A stretch of 56,218 bases of DNA, from positions 1 to 56,218 of the forward strand of contig ONCH01000008.1 of the NCBI GenBank assembly GCA_900316265.1, in the 5' to 3' direction. The translations under genes and the position numbers were made by a program. The notes under the pieces were generated by a model. That model had not been told where the DNA came from, made no database searches, and was given only the letters and a program-made list of their open reading frames with translations. The stretch comes from an uncultured Prevotellaceae bacterium (GTDB lineage Bacteria > Bacteroidota > Bacteroidia > Bacteroidales > Bacteroidaceae). Shown here one piece after another: positions 26,265 through 33,336 of the stretch. Every line of letters starts with the position of its first letter. Within the stretch, counting starts at the first letter, position 1.

Positions 26265-26446
26265 TAATCACCTGGGAATGAAATAAAAAGGCCATGATTA
26301 GCATACTCGGGGGACTTGCTCTATACTCCCATTCCCGAAGGAACTGACTGTTATTTTTGCATTCCACCATTCTGCAAAATCGTTTGTCGCACCAGCCGCC
26401 CACTGGCATTAGCTTAACGTGCGCAAGGCCTGACAACACCTTTATG
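26265..26446 (-). ncRNA. candidate tracrRNA with anti-repeat, upstream of the array
   Basis: About 180 nt between a minus-strand -7 element and the array. On the minus strand it can form: TTGCGCAC (26426-26419) with GTGCGACAA (26392-26384), one bulge; an inner CCAG/CTGG hairpin; a TTCC-TTCG-GGAA tetraloop hairpin (26343-26332); and GGGAATG (26336-26330) with CATTCCC (26280-26274). Plus-strand 26265-26280 (TAATCACCTGGGAATG) differs at 3 of 16 positions from the complement of the repeat. It is 10 nt from the first repeat, in the order tracrRNA 3' end, loop, repeat. Cas12f guides have this layout. Expression is untested. Confidence 0.55.
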
Positions 26447-26449
26447 CCG

Positions 26450-26457
26450 CAAAGATA
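26450..26457 (-). promoter_or_regulatory. -7 promoter element of the CRISPR/nuclease locus
   Basis: TATCTTTG on the minus strand, about 195 nt upstream of the first repeat. I see no clear -33 TTG at 19-21 nt, so this promoter is weaker in consensus than others here. A single transcript could carry the candidate tracrRNA, array, nuclease and acidic ORF. Confidence 0.5.
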
Positions 26458-26784
26458 CAAATTATTATTGAAAGTCCGCGCATCATACAACAAGAAAATG
26501 CTAAAACTTAACTGTTTTTATCCAAAATGTATAAGTACTTACACATCAATTCAGGTTTGTAAATTATTACTTTCCATGTTTTCTCGTGAATGTTGATTAA
26601 TATCTATATTCATTCTATGTTACATTACCTACATGCCTACACGTTTACATTATAAACCCTTGTAATACAATGCTATAATAAAATGTAGGCTTTTTGTAGG
26701 TGTTTTATTTTGCAACCATCTGTATAATAGTTAGATATAACGAAATCATGTAGGTATGTATGCTATCTATTATTCTTTTCGTAA
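26458..26784. other. AT-rich spacer, left copy of a direct duplication
   Basis: No gene is seen. From about 26615 it contains TACCTACATGCCTACA, GTTTACATTATAAA, TGTAGGCTTTTTGTAGG and ATCTGTATAATAGTTAGATA. These recur in the same order at 27798-28211. The duplicated stretch runs into the last codons of the kinase-like gene. Confidence 0.6.
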
Positions 26785-27417
26785 TCATTTTATTTCTGCA
26801 TCCACCACGTACATATCGCCATCGGCATCTACCAGAACGTTGCGAGGGACGACATCCCAAACGAGGTATGTTCCATTTGAGTATCGGCCTTCGTCATTCT
26901 CTTTAGTAAAGCCCAAGGCAGACATATAGGTGTCTATCATAATCTGTGTGGCGGGCTGGGCATTACAGATGCGCTCTTGCTCCAAAACAGGCATCACACT
27001 TCGACCATCATAGCCAGCAAACCCTATCAGTTTATAGGCTGTATTAGGGAATACTAGATTATGAAGAATGATTTTGTCCAGCAAGTTATGAATACTGCCA
27101 CTATTTAGCAGGTTGTTCACCTTGAAGATTGTATCTTTAGCTACATAGGTATCATTCTCGTTACCGCTTGGGCCAGGAGTGCCCAAATCAAACACCTCAT
27201 CCATAGGAATCCACATTCCTGCAGATTTTGCGTATTGTTCGGCTACGCGTTGCTCTATTTCGAAGCGGCTTCTATCTTCTTGGCCTGTTCGAAGTTGCGC
27301 CTCATGTAGTCGGCAAAGTCTTTGGAGTTCATCGGAGATTTCTTTGATTCTTCGATTTTCCGCATCGTACGCTCCATAGCCTCTTTGTGAAACTGATTCA
27401 AGAATGTCATCGCTCAT
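26785..27417 (-). CDS. protein kinase-like 'polyvalent' protein
   Basis: 210 residues. After an N-terminal coiled-coil-like helix (about 15-65) comes GMWIPMDEVFDLGTPGPSGNENDTY, a putative nucleotide-loop equivalent, then FKVNNLLNS with the possible ATP-binding Lys. LVWDVVPRNVLVDADGDMYVVDAEI resembles a compact kinase catalytic loop (D-x-x-P-R-N) and DFG-like Asp when read in segments. The pattern matches putative polyvalent protein kinase domains carried by phages and conjugative elements. The protein is short and may be inactive. A divergent promoter lies at 27434-27465. Confidence 0.6.
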   Translation of the reverse strand: MSDDILESVSQRGYGAYDAENRRIKEISDELQRLCRLHEAQLRTGQEDRSRFEIEQRVAEQYAKSAGMWIPMDEVFDLGTPGPSGNENDTYVAKDTIFKVNNLLNSGSIHNLLDKIILHNLVFPNTAYKLIGFAGYDGRSVMPVLEQERICNAQPATQIMIDTYMSALGFTKENDEGRYSNGTYLVWDVVPRNVLVDADGDMYVVDAEIK

Positions 27418-27433
27418 AACGTTTTAGTTTCTG

Positions 27434-27465
27434 CAAAGATAAAAACAATTTCGCAATCTTCCAAA
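27434..27465 (-). promoter_or_regulatory. promoter of the kinase-like gene
   Basis: On the minus strand TATCTTTG (27441-27434) is preceded by TTTG at 27465-27462 with a 20-nt spacer, a near-perfect consensus. Confidence 0.65.
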
Positions 27466-27478
27466 TTATTCGTCATCA

Positions 27479-27511
27479 TTTTGCTCATTTCCCCTTTTCT
27501 TTGTACCTTTG
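27479..27511 (+). promoter_or_regulatory. promoter of the 69-aa gene
   Basis: TTTTG at 27479-27483 and TACCTTTG at 27504-27511 are separated by 20 nt. This promoter is divergent from that of the kinase-like gene. Confidence 0.65.
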
Positions 27512-27531
27512 CCATCACTATAAATATAATA

Positions 27532-27741
27532 ATGAACACGCATATGAAGATAATTAATTCGCACTATATTCCATTGCCAGAACCTCGCTGGCTGATAGTT
27601 GACCCCCAAGGCAGCATCTATGAAGAACTGGGAACGATGACAATCGTTGCGGATGCGACGAAAGAAAAAGGTGAAGCTGGCATCACAACTTATGCCCATC
27701 CTGTAGTAGCTCATACTGCTTTTGATACGCCTGAAGAGTGA
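27532..27741 (+). CDS. small hypothetical protein, 69 aa
   Basis: It starts MNTHMKIINSHYIPLPEPRW, or at the second Met (27544) for 65 residues, and ends in an acidic tail (HTAFDTPEE). No signal peptide or membrane segment is visible, and I do not recognise the family. It has a good promoter 21 nt upstream of the start and is divergent to the kinase-like gene, which supports a real gene within the island. Confidence 0.5.
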   Translation: MNTHMKIINSHYIPLPEPRWLIVDPQGSIYEELGTMTIVADATKEKGEAGITTYAHPVVAHTAFDTPEE

Positions 27742-27879
27742 ATCAAGGGACTAACACCTGATCTGTTTGGCTATAATTTTTTTATTATTCGTTTTATTTG
27801 CCTACATTGCCTACATGCCTACATGTTTACATTATAAATCATTGTAATTCAATACAATAATAAAATTTATCATATACAT

Positions 27880-28081
27880 TAAGCCTACATTAAGCCTACA
27901 TATTCCTACATGATTTTTGTAAATAGGAAGGCGGTAAATAGGCTAATACGGTTATAAGATAGCTGTATACGGAGCTGTTATTAGGCTAATACAGCGCTGT
28001 ATTAGCTGTATACGGAAGTGTATTAGCTGTATAAATGAGTCGGATTTTGTGTAGGATGTATGTAGGCTTAATGTAGGCTTA
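27880..28081. mobile_element. 202-bp element with about 31-bp terminal inverted repeats, MITE-like
   Basis: The left end (27880-27910) and right end (28050-28081) are reverse complements over 23 consecutive positions, then again over CCTACA after a 2-3 nt mismatch. Each end contains two tandem TAAGCCTACAT-type units. The 139-bp interior has no ORF but carries direct repeats: TAGGCTAATAC at 27939 and 27982, AGCTGTATACGG at 27961 and 28004. The left copy of the surrounding duplication (about 26670) lacks most of it, as expected for an insertion or a deletion across a hairpin. Confidence 0.6.
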
Positions 28082-28166
28082 TTGTAGGTATTTTATTTCG
28101 CAACCAGCTGTATAATAGTTAGATATAACGAAATTATGTAGGTATGTATGCTGTCTATTATTCCTG

Positions 28167-28211
28167 TCATAATCGTTTTATTTCTGCATCCACTACGTAA
28201 ATATCGCCATC
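28167..28211 (-). pseudogene. remnant of the kinase-like gene 3' end
   Basis: Read on the minus strand it encodes DGDIYVVDAEIKRL and a stop, matching the last residues (DGDMYVVDAEIK) of the gene at 26785-27417. Similarity stops at the GAT codon at 28209-28211. This marks the boundary of the duplicated block. Confidence 0.7.
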
Positions 28212-28234
28212 ATTTTATAAAAGGTGGGCTGACG

Positions 28235-28266
28235 TTTGGTCAGTTCGCTTTTTTTTTGTACTTTTG
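28235..28266 (+). promoter_or_regulatory. promoter of pepD
   Basis: TTTG (28235-28238), a 20-nt spacer and TACTTTTG (28259-28266); the ATG follows at 28305. Confidence 0.65.
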
Positions 28267-28304
28267 CACGGAAACAACATAAACATAAAAATACAATAGA
28301 AGAT

Positions 28305-29765
28305 ATGAACAAGAGTGAACTGAAACCTGCTGTAGTCTTCGAACAATTTGCGAAGATTAACCAGATTCCACGCCCTTCGAAGCGTGAAGAGAAGATGATT
28401 GCATACTTAAAAGAGTGGGGCGAGAGCCACGGATTGGCAACCAATGTTGATGAGACGGGTAATGTCATCATTCGTAAACCTGCCACACCAGGTATGGAGA
28501 ATCGCAAGACTGTCATTTTGCAGAGTCACATGGATATGGTGTGTGACAAGCTGGTTGACGTAGAGTTTAACTTTGATACTGATCCTATCAAGACCTATAT
28601 TGATGGAGAGTGGCTGACAGCTGAGGGTACCACACTGGGTGCTGACGACGGTATCGGTTGTGCGATGGAGCTGGCTTTGTTGGAGAGCAACGACATTGAA
28701 CATGGTCCCATCGAGTGTGTCTTCACACGCGACGAGGAGACGGGACTGTCTGGTGCCGAGGGCATGAAGGCTGGCTTCATGACGGGCGACTATCTTATCA
28801 ACCTCGATTCTGAGGATGAGGGCGAGATTTTCGTTTCATGTGCTGGTGGTCGCAATACCACAGCCAAGTTCACGTTCAAGAAGGAAGACGCTCCTGCTGG
28901 CTTGTTCTTCCTGCGTGCTCAACTGAAGGGTCTCGTTGGTGGTCACTCTGGTGACGACATCAACAAGCAGCGTGCCAACGCTATCAAGTTGCTGGGTCGT
29001 TTCCTCTTCCAAACGATCAATCGTTACGAGGGTGTCCGTCTGGCTCAGTTTAATAGCGGTAAGATGCACAATGCTATTCCACGCGACGGTATGTTTGTTA
29101 TTGCTGTACCCAACGCCCTGAAGGAGAATGTCAAGGCAGATTGGAATGTCTTTGCTGCTGAGGTAGAGGATGAGTTCCACGTCACTGATACACAGATGGT
29201 ATGGACTATGGAGTCAACGGATGCAGAGCCTGTCATTGACGCTCAGGTAGCTCGCAACTTTATCTTTGCCCTGCAGGCCGTAGATAATGGTATCTATGCT
29301 ATTTGTCAGGATCCTGCTCTTAACGGAATGGTCGAGACCAGTAGCAATATTGCAAGCATTGAGACCAAGGACAACGAAATCGTTATTGTTTCGTCACAGC
29401 GTTCTAACGTGATGTCAAACCTTGACAATATGTGTGCCACTATCCGTGCTACTTTCCAGTTGGCTGGTGCTGAGGCTGAGTCTGGCGACGGCTATCCTGC
29501 ATGGAAGATGCGTTCAAATAGCGAACTGCAGAAGATTGTCCGTGAGTCGTATGTGAAGCTATTTGGCAAGGAACCCATTGTCCGTGGCATCCATGCAGGT
29601 CTGGAGTGCGGCTTGTTCTCTGAGCGTTATCCTAACCTCGATATGGTTTCGTTTGGTCCTACGCTACGTTTCGTGCATACTCCTGAGGAGCGTCTGCTCA
29701 TTCCTACCGTCCAGATGGTATGGGACCACCTGCTTGATGTCCTCAAGAATATTCCTGCCAAATGA
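28305..29765 (+). CDS. pepD: aminoacyl-histidine dipeptidase (M20 family)
   Basis: 486-residue cytosolic metallodipeptidase with broad specificity (PepD, M20C type). Zinc ligands and catalytic residues are in VILQSHMDMVCDK, TTLGADDGIGCAMELALLE, FTRDEETGLSGAEGM, NLDSEDEGE and GIHAGLECGLFSERYP. The dimerisation domain occupies about 200-390. The ATG at 28305 is supported by the promoter at 28235-28266. Its last codons overlap the next gene's ATG by 4 nt. Confidence 0.95.
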   Translation: MNKSELKPAVVFEQFAKINQIPRPSKREEKMIAYLKEWGESHGLATNVDETGNVIIRKPATPGMENRKTVILQSHMDMVCDKLVDVEFNFDTDPIKTYIDGEWLTAEGTTLGADDGIGCAMELALLESNDIEHGPIECVFTRDEETGLSGAEGMKAGFMTGDYLINLDSEDEGEIFVSCAGGRNTTAKFTFKKEDAPAGLFFLRAQLKGLVGGHSGDDINKQRANAIKLLGRFLFQTINRYEGVRLAQFNSGKMHNAIPRDGMFVIAVPNALKENVKADWNVFAAEVEDEFHVTDTQMVWTMESTDAEPVIDAQVARNFIFALQAVDNGIYAICQDPALNGMVETSSNIASIETKDNEIVIVSSQRSNVMSNLDNMCATIRATFQLAGAEAESGDGYPAWKMRSNSELQKIVRESYVKLFGKEPIVRGIHAGLECGLFSERYPNLDMVSFGPTLRFVHTPEERLLIPTVQMVWDHLLDVLKNIPAK

Positions 29766-30100
29766 AACGTATATATATAATAATAGGTGTAGCCCTGTTG
29801 TTGCTGGCCTCGTGCACGCAACAGCGGGCTAAATCTGTTGCGAAGGACTTTGTGGCGGCTCATATCTCCGACGATGCTGACTATCTGGAATTCTCTGATG
29901 TTGACAGCACGCATGCCATCAGCGACTCGCTCGTTCAGGTCTTGCGCCAGCGTGGTCCAAAGGGTGCCAACTATCAGGAGCGTACGTCTAAGACACTCTA
30001 TCTCTTGCGTGCCAAGTACCTGCTCGATGAGGATACCTGTAGCACCACGTTCTATATGAATCCGGATATGGCGGGCGTTGTTGCCGTCAAGAATAATTAA
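29762..30100 (+). CDS. small lipoprotein, 112 aa
   Basis: It begins MKRIYIIIGVALLLLASCTQ, a lipoprotein signal with lipobox LASC, so it should be lipidated and membrane-anchored. The rest (KDFVAAHISDDADYLEFSDV, TLYLLRAKYLLDEDTCSTTF) looks like a small alpha/beta domain of unknown function. ATGA overlap with pepD indicates coupled translation. A terminator follows at 30129. Confidence 0.75.
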   Translation: MKRIYIIIGVALLLLASCTQQRAKSVAKDFVAAHISDDADYLEFSDVDSTHAISDSLVQVLRQRGPKGANYQERTSKTLYLLRAKYLLDEDTCSTTFYMNPDMAGVVAVKNN

Positions 30101-30128
30101 CCACAGTTTTCCCCTTTTCAATGTGGAC

Positions 30129-30162
30129 AATAGCTCCCCTTCAGTCAAGAAGGGGGGCTATT
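30129..30162. terminator. hairpin terminator between convergent genes
   Basis: AATAGCTCCCCTTC (30129-30142) pairs with GAAGGGGGGCTATT (30149-30162) with one wobble pair and a 6-nt loop. It touches the stop codon of the RelA/SpoT-like gene. The T run is weak on both strands, so efficiency is uncertain. Confidence 0.6.
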
Positions 30163-32377
30163 ATATTCTCTCAACCTGCTTTACACCCCTTACGGTGCGA
30201 AGCTTTTTGATGAGTGCTTCCAAACGGGTATTGTCGTCAATCATGATGGTCAGGTTGCCACTGAACAGACCGTCGTGCGAGTCGATGTTGATGCTGCGTA
30301 GCACCAGTTTCTCGTCGCGTGAAATGATGTTCGTCAGGTTGTTCACAATGCCGATGTCGTCGTTACCGATGATGCGTAGCGTGATGGCATACTGCGACGT
30401 ACCTTTTCCGCTCCACTTCGCCTTGACGATGCGATAGCCGAAGCGCTTTCTTAACTCTGGTGCGTTGGGACAGTCTTCACGGTGTATCTTGATGCCACCA
30501 TTGATGGTGACAAAGCCAAACACCTTGTCGCCATAGATGGGCTGACAACAACGTGCCAACTGGTAGTCGATGCCTTTCAGGTTTCGGTCAATGACCAACA
30601 CATCGTCGGCAAGTTTAGTGTTAGCTGTTGGCAGTTTTGAGTCGTCCAGCACGAAGTCGGCAGCAGTCTGTGCTACGTTATTGCCTGTAACTGGCTGGTC
30701 GCCCTGCTGCAATTCTACGTAGCGCTCTATGATGGTGTTCACGTCCAGTTCGCCATTGGCCACCTGGCGATAGAAGTCGCTGACCTCCTTGAAGCCAAGT
30801 TTCCTGATTAATACCTGCATCACGCTGTCTTCCATCTCCAGCTTGCGGTTCTTGAACTTGCGCTCCAGCGTCTCTTTGGCAAAGAGTCCCTCCTTTACCT
30901 GTGTTTCCTTCAGCGCCAAGCGAATCTTCGACTTCGCACGTGATGTCTTGGCAATGTTCAGCCAGTCCTGCTTGGGTTTCTGGTTCGACGAGGTCATAAT
31001 CTCCACCTGATCACCGCTCTGCAACTCCTGGCGTAGTGTTACCACCTTGCCATTGATGCGAGCACCCGTACACGAACTACCTATCTTCGAATGGATATGA
31101 TAGGCGAAGTCGAGTACTGTTGCACCCTTCGGGAATTTGAACAGGTCGCCCTTGGGGGTAAACACAAACACTTCATCCTCGTACAGGTCCATCTTGAACT
31201 GGTCCATCGCCTCCATACCGTCGCTGGTCTCCAACATCGAACGGATACCTGTCAGCCAGTCGTCCAGACCTGATTCACTTTTCACTCCCTTATAGCGCCA
31301 ATGGGCTGCCACGCCTCGTTCAGCTATTTCGTCCATGCGCTCGGTACGTATTTGTACTTCCACCCATTTCTGTTCAGGTCCTAGCACAGTGATGTGCAGA
31401 CTCTCATAGCCGTTCGATTTTGGTACGCTCAGCCAGTCACGCAGACGCTTGGGGTTGGGCTGATACATTGACGTTATTAGCGCAAAGGCCTGCCAGCACT
31501 GCATCTTTTCTTTCTCTACTGGACTGTCAATGATAATCCTGATGGCAAAGAGGTCATAAACGCCCTCGAAGGGACACTTCTGTTTCTTCATCTTCTGCCA
31601 GATGGAGTGTATCGATTTTGTGCGTCCCTTGATATGAAATGTCAGTCCGGCTTCCGTCAGTCGCTCGCTGATAGGTCCTATGAAGCGGTCGATGTAGGCA
31701 TCGCGGCTCTTCTTCGTCTCGCTCAGCTTTTCCTTGATATGGTAGTAGGCGTCGTGCTCCAGGTATTTCAGTGACAAGTCCTCCAGTTCACTCTTCAACT
31801 TATACAGACCCAACTTGTGGGCGAGTGGGGCATAGAGGTATGCAGCCTCCTGACTGACCTCATGTTTCGCACTGTCATTGCTCGCATCTTTTATTTGCCG
31901 CATCAGGTTCACCCTGTCGGCAATCATAATCAAGATGACGCGCATGTCCTCAGCAAACGACAACAGCAGGTTGCGGAAATTCTCCGACTCAATGACAGGA
32001 TTCTTCTGGTATAACTCTTGAATACGGTGCAGACCGTGCAGGATGCGGGCTACGCTCTCTCCAAACTGTGTATGTACTTCGTCAACCGTCAGCAGTCCCT
32101 CTTCCACACTGGGGCGTAGCAGTACGGCCAACACACTGTCACGTTTCAGACCGATTTCGTCGACCACCAGCTGTGCTGTCTGGAAAGAGAGTAAGATAGG
32201 ATTCAGTCCGAAGACGTTACGTTGCAACTGCTTGGTCTCCAGGGCCTGCAGCATGTTGCGTCGCATGTGTTCCTCGTCGCCTTCGTGCAGCGACGGTGCT
32301 ATCGCTTCGCGTATCTTCTGATATAGCGCCAGCGTCTCTTCCTTTTCCTCAGTGGTAAACTCCAGTCTGTCTGTCAT
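30161..32377 (-). CDS. RelA/SpoT-type (p)ppGpp synthetase with degenerate HD motif
   Basis: 738 residues in the long RSH layout: N-terminal HD-like region, synthetase, TGS and C-terminal ACT. The synthetase looks intact (GRTKSIHSIWQKM, VYDLFAIRIII, PKSNGYESLH, WVEVQIRTERMDEIAERG). The TGS domain has VFVFTPKGDLFKFPKGATVLDFAYH, quoted here only as its start and end words VFVFTPKG and LDFAYH. The ACT domain ends the protein. The hydrolase signature, usually LLHDxxED, reads LLRPSVEE (R88, P89), so ppGpp hydrolysis is probably lost and the protein is RelA-like. A -7 element TAACTTTG is at 32400-32407. Confidence 0.9.
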   Translation of the reverse strand: MTDRLEFTTEEKEETLALYQKIREAIAPSLHEGDEEHMRRNMLQALETKQLQRNVFGLNPILLSFQTAQLVVDEIGLKRDSVLAVLLRPSVEEGLLTVDEVHTQFGESVARILHGLHRIQELYQKNPVIESENFRNLLLSFAEDMRVILIMIADRVNLMRQIKDASNDSAKHEVSQEAAYLYAPLAHKLGLYKLKSELEDLSLKYLEHDAYYHIKEKLSETKKSRDAYIDRFIGPISERLTEAGLTFHIKGRTKSIHSIWQKMKKQKCPFEGVYDLFAIRIIIDSPVEKEKMQCWQAFALITSMYQPNPKRLRDWLSVPKSNGYESLHITVLGPEQKWVEVQIRTERMDEIAERGVAAHWRYKGVKSESGLDDWLTGIRSMLETSDGMEAMDQFKMDLYEDEVFVFTPKGDLFKFPKGATVLDFAYHIHSKIGSSCTGARINGKVVTLRQELQSGDQVEIMTSSNQKPKQDWLNIAKTSRAKSKIRLALKETQVKEGLFAKETLERKFKNRKLEMEDSVMQVLIRKLGFKEVSDFYRQVANGELDVNTIIERYVELQQGDQPVTGNNVAQTAADFVLDDSKLPTANTKLADDVLVIDRNLKGIDYQLARCCQPIYGDKVFGFVTINGGIKIHREDCPNAPELRKRFGYRIVKAKWSGKGTSQYAITLRIIGNDDIGIVNNLTNIISRDEKLVLRSINIDSHDGLFSGNLTIMIDDNTRLEALIKKLRTVRGVKQVERI

Positions 32378-32502
32378 TGTCTTGATTTGTTTATGACTGC
32401 AAAGTTACTACATTTTTTTAAAATCACACAGAATTTGTATGACAGTTTTTGTACAGTAGCATATTTTTTCTTGTTTTCTCTTTCTATTCGCAAGATAAAT
32501 TG

Positions 32503-32510
32503 TACCTTTG
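32503..32510 (+). promoter_or_regulatory. -7 promoter element of the SDR gene
   Basis: TACCTTTG, divergent to the RSH promoter (TAACTTTG at 32407-32400 on the minus strand); the ATG follows at 32551. Confidence 0.5.
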
Positions 32511-32550
32511 TAAGCGAAATATGAAGGTTATGATGTAAGAATCAGGTATT

Positions 32551-33306
32551 ATGAATAAAATTGTTTTAATAACAGGTGCAACAAGCGGTATCGGCTTGGG
32601 ATGTGCAAGAAAGTTCGCTGAAAATGGCGATAAAGTGATATTGACTGGCAGGAACGAACAACGACTGACTGAGATTCGGAAAGAGTTAACGGACCAAGGT
32701 GCCGAGGTTCTGACGCTGGCTTTCGACGTGAGAGACCGTGAGAAAGCCAAGAAGTATATCGATGACCTTCCCGAAGAGTGGAAGCAGATAGATGTGTTGG
32801 TAAACAACGCAGGTTTGGCCTTAGGACTGGAGCCTGAGTACGAAGGCAATCTGGACGACTGGGAAACGATGATTGACACCAATATCAAGGGACTGCTCTT
32901 GACGACGCGTCTCATTGTGCCTGGCATGGTGGAACGTAATAGTGGTCATATTATCAATATTGGTTCTGTAGCTGGTGATGCTGCTTATGCCGGAGGTAAT
33001 GTGTATTGTGCTACGAAGGCAGCTGTCAAGGCATTAACAGACGGTCTTCGTATTGACGTGGCAAATACGGCCATTCGCGTCACTAATCTGAAGCCAGGAT
33101 TGGTTGAGACAAACTTCAGCAACATCCGTTTCCATGGTGATACTGAACGTGCTTCCAAACTATATACGGGTATTAAACCATTGACAGGTGACGACATCGC
33201 TGATGTTGCTGTATATGCTGCCAATGCCCCTGAACATGTCCAGATTGCAGAGGTACTGATACTGGCTACTCATCAGGCCAGTGGTAGCGTCATCGTAAGA
33301 AAGTAA
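32551..33306 (+). CDS. short-chain dehydrogenase/reductase
   Basis: 251-residue Rossmann-fold oxidoreductase of the classical SDR type. The cofactor loop is TGATSGIGLGCA, followed by a basic GRNEQR suggesting NADP preference. NNAG appears in VLVNNAGLALG, the catalytic Ser in INIGSVAG and Tyr/Lys in YCATKAAVK. It resembles YdfG-type 3-hydroxy acid (serine, allo-threonine) dehydrogenases. Substrate unproven. Confidence 0.9.
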   Translation: MNKIVLITGATSGIGLGCARKFAENGDKVILTGRNEQRLTEIRKELTDQGAEVLTLAFDVRDREKAKKYIDDLPEEWKQIDVLVNNAGLALGLEPEYEGNLDDWETMIDTNIKGLLLTTRLIVPGMVERNSGHIINIGSVAGDAAYAGGNVYCATKAAVKALTDGLRIDVANTAIRVTNLKPGLVETNFSNIRFHGDTERASKLYTGIKPLTGDDIADVAVYAANAPEHVQIAEVLILATHQASGSVIVRK

Positions 33307-33336
33307 TGCCGATTGTATCTTGCTTAAAGCAGCAAG

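Larger units (their letters stand above)
27742..28258. other. gene-free repeat region at the right end of the island
   Basis: 517 nt without a credible gene. It holds the right copy of the island duplication (27798-28211), a 202-bp inverted-repeat element (27880-28081) lying inside that copy, and a fragment of the kinase-like gene end (28167-28211). The pepD promoter follows. Confidence 0.6.

Noticed and set aside
25984-26493. 169-residue open frame on the minus strand across the CRISPR array
   Set aside because: Its repeated residues come from the CRISPR repeats (36-nt repeat and 30-nt spacer keep frame); there is no other coding sign.
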